The notes: generated by a model from the sequence alone, not told the origin. Positions 1 to 6,426 are shown, numbered from the stretch's first letter. The stretch is 9,095 nt of DNA from an uncultured Atopobiaceae bacterium (GCA_900770865.1 CAAGLU010000140.1:1-9095); one strand, 5' to 3'. Program-made: numbers and translations.

Positions 1-99
1 CTTCTTCTCCACGTGGACGTCCGTGGGGTAGTCATCGAGCTTGAAGTGGCCCGAGCCATCGAACCTGCAGTCCTTGAGCTCCTGGAACTCCATATGCAT
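1..99 (-). CDS. Partial CDS, N-terminus of a putative PPK2-family polyphosphate kinase
   Basis: Only the first 31-33 codons lie in the window; the gene continues past the left edge on the minus strand. The reading begins MHMEFQELKDCRFDG and goes on with a GHFKLDDYPTD stretch and a basic VEKK. That arrangement, a short lead-in, an F-DG motif, then a (F)KL-DYPT segment before the kinase core, resembles the N-terminus of PPK2-type polyphosphate:nucleotide phosphotransferases. The Walker motifs that would prove it lie outside the window. Two in-frame ATGs are possible, at 99 and at 93. A GAGGAG ribosome binding site at 104-109 sits 4 nt from the first and 10 nt from the second, so the start is ambiguous. 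The gene lies 21-27 bp downstream of the HAD phosphatase stop on the same strand, so the two are probably co-transcribed. The coding call is firm; the family name is a moderate-confidence guess from a short fragment. Confidence 0.5.
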   Translation of the reverse strand, partial: MHMEFQELKDCRFDGSGHFKLDDYPTDVHVEKK

Positions 100-120
100 G
101 CATCTCCTCGTGGTTCTCGC

Positions 121-975
121 CTAGCGCATGAACGCGGGCATCTCGCCCGTCTTGGCAGCACTCGCAATGTCGAGAAGCGCCCCGGCAACGGCGTCGTCGT
201 TCACCGAGCCGATGTGCCAGCGCGCGGCGGCCGCGACCTCCGGTGCCGAGTTCGAGACGGCAACAGAGTTGGGCACACCCTCGATGATGGCCAGGTCGTT
301 CTCGGAGTCGCCAAAGACGCAGACCTCGTCGAGGCAAATGCCCAGGTGCTCCATGAGGACCTCAAGGCCGCTCATCTTGGAGACGCCCGCCGGCAGAATG
401 TCCAGCGTGGACGACGAGGGCGTGGGGAAGACGAAGTCGAGCTCGGGGAAGTCGCGCACGAGGTCTGCCCGGAGCGCCTCCATGTGGGCGCGCGAGTGGT
501 CGCTGTGGATGTTGGTCTTCACATAGGTGCCATCCGGAACGTGTGGCGACGTCTTGTGGAAGGCGTGGAAGGCCTTGGGATGGCGCGCGAGCTCCTCGTC
601 CGTGATGCCCACGCACGTGTCGCTTCCCTCGACATCGTTATCGTAGACGGTGAGGGCAGTACGCTCGCCGTCACGTTGGCGGAGGTAGGCAGCCAGACGC
701 TCGAGGCCGTCGTGCGAGGGCTTCTTCTGGAAGATCACCTCTCCGTGGAGTCGCACCACCTGGCCGTTCACGAAGACGCCGGTCTGGAAGCAGTCTGCAG
801 CATCGTCCTCGAACATCCAGGACATCATGGCAATGGTACGGCCGGAGATGGGGCCAGCAACCACGCCCGGGACGGCATTCGCGGCACGTATGGCAGCGAT
901 TGCTGCGTCCGACGCGCGCCCCTGGCCATAGGGAATCAGAGTGTTGTCAAGGTCCGAGAGTGCCAGTCGTATCAC
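121..975 (-). CDS. HAD superfamily (Cof-type, HAD-IIB) phosphatase
   Basis: A 284-aa predicted cytoplasmic Mg-dependent phosphohydrolase. All four HAD motifs are visible. Motif I is DLDNT at residues 8-12, with D8 as nucleophile and D10 as general acid. Motif II is ISGR at 43-46, with S44. Motif III is K200 in AGVSK, and motif IV is GDSEND at 222-227. The large insertion between motifs II and III, at about residues 70-195, is the C2B cap that defines HAD-IIB/Cof proteins, and the length is typical of that family. Cof enzymes commonly hydrolyse sugar phosphates, nucleotide phosphates or pyridoxal phosphate; nothing here identifies the substrate. The frame is open upstream to 1239, but I place the start at the GTG at 975 because GGAGGGG lies 8 nt before it and motif I normally falls within the first dozen residues. 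The downstream neighbour may be a PPK2-like kinase, so a role in phosphate or nucleotide metabolism is possible but unproven. Confidence 0.88.
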   Translation of the reverse strand: MIRLALSDLDNTLIPYGQGRASDAAIAAIRAANAVPGVVAGPISGRTIAMMSWMFEDDAADCFQTGVFVNGQVVRLHGEVIFQKKPSHDGLERLAAYLRQRDGERTALTVYDNDVEGSDTCVGITDEELARHPKAFHAFHKTSPHVPDGTYVKTNIHSDHSRAHMEALRADLVRDFPELDFVFPTPSSSTLDILPAGVSKMSGLEVLMEHLGICLDEVCVFGDSENDLAIIEGVPNSVAVSNSAPEVAAAARWHIGSVNDDAVAGALLDIASAAKTGEMPAFMR

Positions 976-1099
976 GATTGATGCCCCTCCCCTCCTCGCG
1001 CGTGGTCTGTCGAGAAGAGCATACGCCTGCGAGGGACGCGAGGCTTGGGTTGTTCCCCCTCCGGTGCCGCCGCGGCACGCGTCACGCTGCCCCGAGAAA

Positions 1100-1130
1100 T
1101 TGCGACGCGCCTCGCCGCGTGAACTATCAT
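1100..1130 (+). promoter_or_regulatory. Candidate sigma-70-type promoter for the butanediol dehydrogenase gene
   Basis: A TATCAT -10-like hexamer at 1125-1130 is preceded by TTGCGA at 1100-1105 with a 19-nt spacer, slightly longer than ideal. It lies about 56 bp upstream of the dehydrogenase start in the 211-bp gap between divergent genes, in a relatively AT-richer patch. This is a visual match only. Confidence 0.3.
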
Positions 1131-1186
1131 GTCCTTTTGGCACGCTCGTACCTGTGCCAGATCTGTTGGGAAAAGGAGGATGCGTT

Positions 1187-2266
1187 ATGAAAGCTGCTCG
1201 TTGGTACGGTGCTGGCGACATTCGCGTGGAGGACGTCACAGAACCCCAGGTAGACGACTACTACGACGTCAAGGTCAAGGTCCATTGGTGCGGCATCTGC
1301 GGCTCCGACCTGCACGAGTACCTCGCTGGCCCCATCTTCATCCCCGTTGACGCTCCCCACCCCGTGACGGGCGAGAAGGCGCCCGTGATCATGGGCCATG
1401 AGTTCTCTGGCGAGGTCGTGGAGGTTGGGCCCAACGTCACCAACGTCAAGCCCGGAGACCGCGTGGTCATCGAGCCCATGGTTGTGGACGACACCTGCCC
1501 CTCGTGCAAGGACGGCCGCTACAACCAGTGCGTCAACCTTGGCTTCCACGGACTCGCCGGCCGCGGCGGAGGCTTCTCCGAGTACACGACCTTCCGTCAC
1601 AAGTTTGTCCACAAGATTCCCGACAACCTGCCCTACGACAAGGCCGCCCTCGTCGAGCCCCTCTCCGTTGGCTACCACTCCCTTGAGGCAGGCGGCTTCA
1701 AGCCTGGCATGAGCGCCGTGGTTGCCGGCGCCGGCACCATCGGCCTCGCCACCGTCGAGAGCCTCAAGGCACTTGGCGCGAGCAAGGTCATCATGGTCCA
1801 GCGCAAGTCCGTGCGCCAGGAGTACGCCAAGAACTCCGGCGCGGACGTGGTTCTCGACCCCGCCGAGTGCGATCCCGTTGCCGAAATCAAGCGTCTCACC
1901 GATGGCTATGGCGCGGACATCGCATTTGAGTGCACGGGCGCCCAGGCATGCTTCGACTACCTACTTGGCGGCATCCACCAGGGCGGCACGCTCGTCGTGA
2001 CCTCGATCTGGGAGAAGCCCGCGCAGGTGAACCTCAACGACATCTGCATTCCCGAAAAGCACGTCGTGGGCTCCATCTGCTACGTTGGCAACGACTTCGA
2101 GGACGTCATTGCCCTGCTCTCCTCGGGCAAGATTCCGGCCAAGGGCTTCATCACCAAGAAGATCGGCCTGGACGACATCGTCGAGGAGGGATTCAAGACC
2201 CTTACCGGCCCCGAGAAGAAGAAGCAGGTCAAGATCATAGTCTCTCCCGACCCCGAGAACCTCTAG
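1187..2266 (+). CDS. Zinc-dependent (R,R)-2,3-butanediol dehydrogenase / acetoin reductase-like
   Basis: A 359-aa medium-chain dehydrogenase. By family it interconverts acetoin and 2,3-butanediol, or a related polyol, in the cytoplasm. The start KAARWYGAGDIRVED, the WCGICGSDLHEY segment, GGPIFIPVD-like 48-55 and the C-terminal SIWEK and TKKI-LDD-VEEGF blocks closely resemble Bacillus-type 2,3-butanediol dehydrogenase as I remember it. Catalytic zinc ligands are C38, H71-E72 (GHEFSG) and probably E157. C104, C107 and C115 form a structural-zinc-like lobe with three cysteines rather than the usual four. The nucleotide fold is GAGTIG at 181-186. The acidic residue usually found at the end of strand beta-2 for NAD is Q205, followed by R206 and K207, which suggests NADP(H) use. 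The ATG at 1187 is supported by AGGAGG at 1174-1179, 7 nt upstream; another ATG at 1180 is out of frame. The gene stands alone and is followed by a strong terminator. Sorbitol or threonine dehydrogenase activity is the main alternative. Confidence 0.87.
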   Translation: MKAARWYGAGDIRVEDVTEPQVDDYYDVKVKVHWCGICGSDLHEYLAGPIFIPVDAPHPVTGEKAPVIMGHEFSGEVVEVGPNVTNVKPGDRVVIEPMVVDDTCPSCKDGRYNQCVNLGFHGLAGRGGGFSEYTTFRHKFVHKIPDNLPYDKAALVEPLSVGYHSLEAGGFKPGMSAVVAGAGTIGLATVESLKALGASKVIMVQRKSVRQEYAKNSGADVVLDPAECDPVAEIKRLTDGYGADIAFECTGAQACFDYLLGGIHQGGTLVVTSIWEKPAQVNLNDICIPEKHVVGSICYVGNDFEDVIALLSSGKIPAKGFITKKIGLDDIVEEGFKTLTGPEKKKQVKIIVSPDPENL

Positions 2267-2333
2267 GGTCGTTCTCTTGGCGTCTTTAGGTCATGGGAGC
2301 CACGACGGCTCGCGCGGTGGACCTTCGACGACC

Positions 2334-2372
2334 AGGCACCGGCAAGCCTCACGTACTTGCCGGTGCCTTTTT
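2334..2372 (+). terminator. Intrinsic terminator of the butanediol dehydrogenase gene
   Basis: A perfect 13-bp stem (AGGCACCGGCAAG at 2334-2346 pairs with 2356-2368) has a 9-nt loop and is followed by five T residues at 2368-2372, then CTT. It lies 67 bp after the dehydrogenase stop. The opposite strand has no matching T-run, so it acts for the plus strand only. Confidence 0.92.
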
Positions 2373-2385
2373 CTTGTCGTCTCTC

Positions 2386-2419
2386 GTATGGACGCGAGAG
2401 GCCGTATGGGTGCGAGGCT
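2386..2419. repeat. Short imperfect tandem repeat
   Basis: CGTATGGACGCGAG at 2386-2399 is followed by CGTATGGGTGCGAG at 2404-2417, 12 of 14 identical with an 18-bp period. The first copy also forms a small hairpin with CTCTCG at 2381-2386 pairing with CGAGAG at 2395-2400. No function is apparent. Confidence 0.4.
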
Positions 2420-2429
2420 CCTTAGGCAA

Positions 2430-2531
2430 GAAATGTGCGGCTTAATTGCAGTGCCGCCGAGAGGCACAGGCGTCCTACCTGCGGTTCTTCTCGGCGCCCC
2501 CCACGCGGACTGCAATTAAGCCGCACATTTC
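2430..2531. repeat. 102-bp palindromic element with perfect 23-bp inverted ends
   Basis: The arms at 2430-2452 and 2509-2531 are exact inverted copies (core GCGGCTTAATTGCAGT) enclosing 56 nt. An inner 8-bp stem, CGCCGAGA at 2455-2462 with TCTCGGCG at 2489-2496, continues the fold. It lies between two convergent genes, so it is not a 5' leader, and no T-run follows on either strand, so it is not a simple terminator. The arms are AT-richer than their surroundings. A 17-bp part of one arm recurs with one mismatch at 9078-9094, pointing to a dispersed REP- or MITE-like element. No target-site duplication is evident at its edges. Confidence 0.75.
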
Positions 2532-2579
2532 CCAGCGGGGCGGGGCGCCCGGGAGACCCGAGGGGTCACCCCGCACAAA

Positions 2580-2612
2580 ACGTCCCCAGCGCCGTAGCAG
2601 CGCCGGGGACGT
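2580..2612 (-). terminator. Probable terminator of the radical SAM gene
   Basis: The hairpin has arms 2580-2592 and 2600-2612: ACGTCCCC pairs with GGGGACGT, then comes one A-C mismatch, then GCGC pairs with GCGC, around a 7-nt loop. Read on the minus strand it ends with TTTTG derived from CAAAA at 2576-2580. It lies 34 bp beyond the radical SAM stop codon. The T-run is short, so termination may be incomplete. A smaller GCGGGG/CCCCGC dyad at 2535-2574 lies just beyond. Confidence 0.6.
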
Positions 2613-2645
2613 ACGCATCACGCGCAAGAGACGAGAGGAACCGGC

Positions 2646-4160
2646 CTACTTGGCTGCGCCAACAGCCTCCTTCTCCTCTTCCTCAAGCACGTCCTCGATC
2701 TGGGAGTCAAGCTCGGCGTCCTTCTCGGCAAGCATCTTGGCCTTCTTGTCGACGTCCATCATCGAGATGTCGTCCTCGTAGACCTTCTTGCCGGTGGGGT
2801 GCTCCTCAACCCAGATACGGTCACCCTCGGGCGCCCACTTCTCGGCGTACTTGGCCGTACGGGCGCACAGGTGGTCGACATCCTCCGGCGAGGTGTACTC
2901 CGTGGACTTGGCGTCTGCCTCGTGAACCATCTTGGGCAGGACCTGCGGGTTCTCGAGCATGGGGCAAGGGCGCAGCATGTTGTCGTTCCAGGGCCAGTTG
3001 GCGCGATACTCCTGGAAGATGGGCTGCTGCAGGCACTCCAGCCAGCTCTTCTCGTGAATGTTGGCGTTGGAGTAGTGAATGAAGACGCAGGGCTCCACGT
3101 CGCCACGGGCGTTCACGTGGCAGAACACGCGGCCGCCGGCGATGCAGCCGCCGACGAACTCGCCGTCGTTCTGGAAGTCCATGGCCATGATGGGCTTGCC
3201 GCCCTCGTAGTCGCGAATCTTGCGGATGCGGTCGATCATGTACTCGCGCTGCTCGATGGTAGGCATGAGGTCGGCGTTTGCGCCCTCGCCAACGGGCATG
3301 TAGTGGAAGTACCACTGCCAAAGCGCACCGTGCTCGATGATGAAGTCGTAGTACTCGTCAGAGGTGACGTCCTCGACGTTGGCACGGGTGTAGCAGGTGG
3401 AGATGCCGAAGGGCACGCCGTTCTCGGTCATGAGGTCCATGGCGCGGACGACCTCGTCGAAGGAGCCATCGCCGCGGCGGCCGTCGTTGGCGGTCTTGAA
3501 GCCCTCGAGCGACATCGAGAAGACGATGTTGCCCACGCGCTTGCAGTCGTCGCAGAGCTGCTGGTCGATGAGCGAGCCGTTGGTGAAGAGGCCAAAGATG
3601 CAGTCGTCGTGCTTCTCGGCGAGACGGACGACGTCCTTCTTGCGCACCAGGGGCTCGCCGCCGGTCATCATGAAGAAGTGGGTGCCCAGAGCCTTGGCCT
3701 CGGTGACCAGGCGATCCATGTCATCGAAGGAGAGGTTGAGCTTGTTGCCGTAGTCCGCGGACCAGCAGCCGATGCAGTGCTTGTTGCAGGCGCTGGTGGG
3801 GTCGAAGATGATGATCCAGGGCACGTTGCACTGGTACTTCTCGGCAGACTGGGTGGTCTCGCGCAGGCCGCGGAAGGCGGACTCGTAGGCGCCGTTCAAC
3901 ACGGCGGTCTTGAGAATGTGGGGGTCGACGCGGTCCCTCACCAGCTCGATGAGGAAGTTCTCCCACTTGGAGCCGGGATAGAACGCGCGGCGCAGGGAGT
4001 TGGCCATATCGGGCGCGGTGTCGGCGAGGAGCTTGCCGCCCATGTCGAGGAAGTTATTGATGGCCTTCTCGGGCTGATCGCTCCTGACACCCTTGATTGC
4101 CTGGTCGATTGCGATGCTGAAGGCCTTGCGCTCAGCTGCGTGTGCGATTTTCGACTGCAT
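2646..4160 (-). CDS. Radical SAM protein with SPASM-like C-terminal region, function unknown
   Basis: A 504-aa cytoplasmic Fe-S enzyme. The radical SAM motif is C125-x3-C129-x2-C132 (SACNKHCIGC), followed by GGEP at 167-170 for SAM binding. The C-terminal half has C339, C347, C358 (GDVEPC) and C399 (RPCP), a SPASM-like pattern able to hold an auxiliary Fe-S cluster. Residues 1-110 are a helical-looking N-terminal extension, and the last 45 residues are highly charged (EEEEKE). I recall similar proteins with VPWxIIFDPTSACNxHCxGCW and YTGGEPLVRKKD segments in many gut anaerobes, annotated only as radical SAM proteins. SPASM relatives modify peptides or proteins or act as PqqE- or AhbD-like enzymes; no precursor peptide gene is seen nearby. 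The ATG at 4160 has AAGGA 6 nt upstream. The gene diverges from the ligase-ior operon and converges on the dehydrogenase. The family call is firm; the substrate is unknown. Confidence 0.9.
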   Translation of the reverse strand: MQSKIAHAAERKAFSIAIDQAIKGVRSDQPEKAINNFLDMGGKLLADTAPDMANSLRRAFYPGSKWENFLIELVRDRVDPHILKTAVLNGAYESAFRGLRETTQSAEKYQCNVPWIIIFDPTSACNKHCIGCWSADYGNKLNLSFDDMDRLVTEAKALGTHFFMMTGGEPLVRKKDVVRLAEKHDDCIFGLFTNGSLIDQQLCDDCKRVGNIVFSMSLEGFKTANDGRRGDGSFDEVVRAMDLMTENGVPFGISTCYTRANVEDVTSDEYYDFIIEHGALWQWYFHYMPVGEGANADLMPTIEQREYMIDRIRKIRDYEGGKPIMAMDFQNDGEFVGGCIAGGRVFCHVNARGDVEPCVFIHYSNANIHEKSWLECLQQPIFQEYRANWPWNDNMLRPCPMLENPQVLPKMVHEADAKSTEYTSPEDVDHLCARTAKYAEKWAPEGDRIWVEEHPTGKKVYEDDISMMDVDKKAKMLAEKDAELDSQIEDVLEEEEKEAVGAAK

Positions 4161-4229
4161 AGTTGTTCCTTTCGCCCAGTGGCGGCGGCCGAACTACCTT
4201 CGACCGATTTCTCGCACCTTTGTTTGGAC

Positions 4230-4246
4230 GGTCAAATATTTTGACC
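4230..4246. promoter_or_regulatory. 17-bp perfect palindrome, candidate operator
   Basis: GGTCAAA-TAT-TTTGACC is a perfect dyad with 7-bp arms and a 3-nt centre, in an AT-rich patch 70 bp upstream of the radical SAM start. Its length and symmetry fit a dimeric transcription factor site. The outer GGTC/GACC is reminiscent of GntR/FadR-type sites, but I cannot name the regulator. Given the divergent arrangement it could also act on the ligase operon 488 bp away, though the nearer gene is the more likely target. Confidence 0.5.
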
Positions 4247-4353
4247 AAGATTTGAAAAAAATCAACCCCGGATCGAGAAAGCCTGAAGAAGCGTTAACAA
4301 AAAGGGGACGAGAAGGACACACGCAGCCGAGAGCAGCGGCGCTTCTCGGCGCG

Positions 4354-4393
4354 CGGCAGCGCGCGGCGGGGGGCGGCAGCGCGCGGCGGCGGG
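4354..4393. repeat. Tandem duplication, two 20-bp GC-rich units
   Basis: CGGCAGCGCGCGGCGG at 4354-4369 recurs exactly at 4374-4389; over the full 20-bp period 19 of 20 bases match. It sits within an almost pure G/C run between divergent genes. Slippage during replication is the simplest origin. Confidence 0.7.
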
Positions 4394-4423
4394 CGGCGCA
4401 AGGTTGTGTGTGCCCCCATCAAC

Positions 4424-4553
4424 GCCGCGGGATTTCGCCGGTTAGAGCGGTCTAACCGTTCGGAATCCGCGGCATTCTCGTCTTGCCGCCCATTCTCGCC
4501 GTTTAGGCACCTCTAACCGTTCGGAAAATTCCTAACCGGCGAAATCCGGCGGC
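4424..4553. repeat. Nested inverted repeat, REP-like, with TCTAACCG cores
   Basis: The outer arms 4424-4445 and 4532-4553 are inverted copies matching at 21 of 22 positions (core GGATTTCGCCGGTTAG). Inside, GGTTAGA at 4440-4446 and TCTAACC at 4451-4457 form a 7-bp stem with a 4-nt loop. That stem can be extended by GCCGCGG-GATT at 4424-4434 pairing with AATC-CGCGGC at 4464-4473, so the left arm has two alternative partners. TCTAACCGTTCGGA occurs at 4451-4464 and again at 4512-4525. The mix of direct and inverted units looks like stacked copies of one small palindromic element. Confidence 0.7.
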
Positions 4554-4586
4554 ATCGCGGCGCACGACCCGGCGGCATCGCGGCGC
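4546..4586. repeat. 18-bp direct repeat, 23-bp period
   Basis: CCGGCGGCATCGCGGCGC occurs exactly at 4546-4563 and 4569-4586, separated by ACGAC. The first copy overlaps the end of the nested inverted repeat, so this is probably part of the same repeat cluster. Confidence 0.7.
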
Positions 4587-4734
4587 CGGCCACGGCTGCA
4601 ATTCTCGCCAAAAGCGCAATCTCCCCCGCCCCCGCAGCACCGCACCCGTCTAGAATAAAAAAGCTGCCGGCTCGCACCACCGCCCGCGGCGCCCCAGGCA
4701 TCCCCGCAAGTCCGCCAGGTCATTTGGAGGCATC

Positions 4735-6372
4735 GTGACCATCGTCGACATGCTGCGCAAGAACGCCGAGCTCTACCCCAACGAGGTTGCACTCGTGGAG
4801 GTGAACCCGCAGCGCCGTGAGAACCGCCACATCACCTGGCGCGAGTACGAACTCGTCGAGACAACCGATGACGAGCCCTTCCGCCGCGAGATGACCTGGC
4901 AGGTCTTTGACGAGAAGGCCAGCCGCTTCGCGAACCTGCTGCTCTCGCGCGGCGTCCGCAAGGACGATAAGGTCGCCATCCTTCTCTACAACTGCATCGA
5001 GTGGCTCCCTATCTACTTTGGCGTACTCAAGAGTGGCGCCACTGCGGTGCCCCTCAACTTCCGCTACTCCTCCGACGAGATTCGCTACTGCATCGAGAAG
5101 TCCGACGCGGACATCCTGGTCTTTGGCCCCGAGTTCACCGGGCGCGTCGAGGAGATCGTGCCGCAGATCCAGAAGGGGCGCCTGCTCTTCTACGTGGGCG
5201 ACGACTGCCCCACCTGGGCCGAGCCCTACCAGGAGCTCGTGGGGCTGTGCTCCTCTGCAGACCCCATGATCCCGCTCACGGAGGACGAGGACGCGGCCGT
5301 CTACTTTAGCTCGGGCACCACGGGCTTCCCCAAGGCCATCCTCCACCACCACCGCAGCCTCACCCAGGCCGCCATCATGGAGCAGAAGCACCACAGCCAG
5401 ACCCACGACGACGTCTTTCTCTGCATCCCGCCCCTCTACCACACCGGCGCCATCATGCACTGGATGGGGTCGCTTGCCGTGGGCGGACGCGGCGTCCTTC
5501 TGCGCGGCGTGAGCCCCAAGACCATCCTCGAGACCGTCTCGAACGAGCGCTGCACCATCGTGTGGCTGCTCGTCCCCTGGGCGCAGGACATCCTTCTCGC
5601 CATCGAGCAGGGCACGGTCACGCTGGCCGACTATCACCTCGACCAGTGGCGCCTCATGCACATTGGCGCCCAACCCGTGCCCAAGAGCCTGGTGCGCCGC
5701 TGGCTCAAGGTCTTCCCCAACCAGCAGTACGACACCAACTACGGCCTCTCGGAGTCGTGCGGCCCCGGCTGCGTCCACCTGGGCGCGGGGAACGTGGACC
5801 ACGTGGGCGCCATTGGCGTTCCCGGCTACCAGTGGGAGTGCAAGATCGTGGACGAGAAGGGCGCGGAGGTCACGCCGGGCGAGGTTGGTGAGCTCTGTGT
5901 CAAGGGGCCTGGCCTCATGGAGTGCTACTACAAGGACCCCGAGGCAACGGCCGAGACCCTCGTCGACGGCTGGCTCCACACCGGCGACATGGCCCGCCAG
6001 GACGAGGACGGCTTCTACTGGCTGGTCGACCGCAAGAAGGACGTCATCGTGATGGGTGGCGAGAACCTCTACCCCGTGCAGATCGAGGACTTTCTCGCCT
6101 CCAACCCCGCCATTCAGGACGTAGCCGTCATCGGCCTGCCCGACGAGCGCCTGGGCGAGATACCCGCGGCGATCATCGAGCTCAAGCCCGGCTGCGAGGA
6201 CACCACCGAGGAAGACATCAACGAGTTCTGCCTGGCGCTCCCCCGCTACAAGCGGCCGCGCAAGGTGATTTTTGCCGAGGTGCCGAGAAACCCCACGGGC
6301 AAGATCGAGAAGCCGCTCCTTCGCGAGAGGTACGGGGCGGCGCACCTGGTAGACCAGGAGAACAAGGCCTAG
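4735..6372 (+). CDS. AMP-forming acyl-CoA ligase, probably arylacetate-CoA ligase
   Basis: A 545-aa class I adenylate-forming enzyme expected to convert an acid, ATP and CoA to acyl-CoA, AMP and PPi through an acyl-adenylate. Visible core motifs are A3 SSGTTGFPK at 192-200, A5 YGLSES at 336-341 (E340), A7 TGD with D418, the DRKKD hinge at 432-436, GGENLYP at 441-447, and the catalytic lysine K523 in PTGKIEK. Residues 22-60 carry an insert (TWREYELVE...FRREMTW) absent from common acyl-CoA synthetases; I recall it in a subgroup found in anaerobes. The GTG at 4735 has GGAGG at 4726-4730, only 4 nt away; the next in-frame ATG (4750) is too far from any binding site. It is first in the operon, 54 bp before iorA, which points to arylacetates (indole-, phenyl-, 4-hydroxyphenylacetate) as substrates. 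Other medium or branched acids remain possible. The family is certain; the substrate is inferred. Confidence 0.9.
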   Translation: MTIVDMLRKNAELYPNEVALVEVNPQRRENRHITWREYELVETTDDEPFRREMTWQVFDEKASRFANLLLSRGVRKDDKVAILLYNCIEWLPIYFGVLKSGATAVPLNFRYSSDEIRYCIEKSDADILVFGPEFTGRVEEIVPQIQKGRLLFYVGDDCPTWAEPYQELVGLCSSADPMIPLTEDEDAAVYFSSGTTGFPKAILHHHRSLTQAAIMEQKHHSQTHDDVFLCIPPLYHTGAIMHWMGSLAVGGRGVLLRGVSPKTILETVSNERCTIVWLLVPWAQDILLAIEQGTVTLADYHLDQWRLMHIGAQPVPKSLVRRWLKVFPNQQYDTNYGLSESCGPGCVHLGAGNVDHVGAIGVPGYQWECKIVDEKGAEVTPGEVGELCVKGPGLMECYYKDPEATAETLVDGWLHTGDMARQDEDGFYWLVDRKKDVIVMGGENLYPVQIEDFLASNPAIQDVAVIGLPDERLGEIPAAIIELKPGCEDTTEEDINEFCLALPRYKRPRKVIFAEVPRNPTGKIEKPLLRERYGAAHLVDQENKA

Positions 6373-6380
6373 ACGGCCCA

Positions 6381-6426
6381 CCGGAGAGGAAACACAGGCG
6401 GGCAGTCCGCCGGGAGAGGAGAGCGC
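6381..6426 (+). promoter_or_regulatory. Duplicated Shine-Dalgarno-like leader before iorA
   Basis: Two near-identical purine blocks, CCGGAGAGGA at 6381-6390 and CGGGAGAGGA at 6411-6420, lie 30 bp apart in the ligase-iorA gap. The second is 6 nt from the iorA ATG and is the working site. No start codon follows the first at a useful distance, so it is probably a relic or a ribosome standby site. Confidence 0.4.

Larger units (their letters stand above)
4161..4734. other. 574-bp divergent intergenic region without a supported gene
   Basis: This region separates the radical SAM gene (minus) from the ligase operon (plus). The left third, 4161-4320, is AT-richer than its surroundings and holds the 17-bp palindrome. 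The middle, 4341-4400, is almost pure G/C with a tandem 20-bp repeat. From 4424 to 4586 there are nested inverted and direct repeats. A TAGAAT -10-like hexamer at 4651-4656 lies about 79 bp before the ligase start but has no convincing -35. Short open frames here look like composition artefacts and lack ribosome binding sites. Confidence 0.6.

Noticed and set aside
13..981. 322-aa open frame on the plus strand opposite the HAD gene
   Set aside because: It has no motifs and is the antisense shadow of a HAD protein with all four catalytic motifs in place.
941..1186. Upstream in-frame extension of the dehydrogenase to 941
   Set aside because: The family starts at MKAARW, and AGGAGG precedes the ATG at 1187; the extra residues are Arg/Pro/Ala-rich noise.
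976..1239. Upstream in-frame extension of the HAD gene to 1239
   Set aside because: It would overlap the dehydrogenase start on the other strand and add 88 unconserved residues before motif I; the GTG at 975 has a strong ribosome binding site.
2430..2531. Riboswitch or T-box leader
   Set aside because: It lies between the 3' ends of convergent genes with no downstream gene in either direction to control.
2799..4244. 481-aa open frame on the plus strand opposite the radical SAM gene
   Set aside because: Same composition artefact (Val/Leu/Ala/Gly/Asp-rich), no ribosome binding site, and the minus strand encodes an intact radical SAM protein.
4346..4586. CRISPR-like array in the divergent intergenic region
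   Set aside because: Repeats are few, of several types and partly inverted, spacing is irregular, there are no unique spacers of constant length, and no cas genes are present.
4720..6381. 553-aa open frame on the minus strand opposite the ligase
   Set aside because: It mirrors the ligase frame in GC-rich DNA, has a low-complexity Val/Leu/Ala/Gly/His composition and no recognisable domain; the plus-strand ligase carries every family motif.
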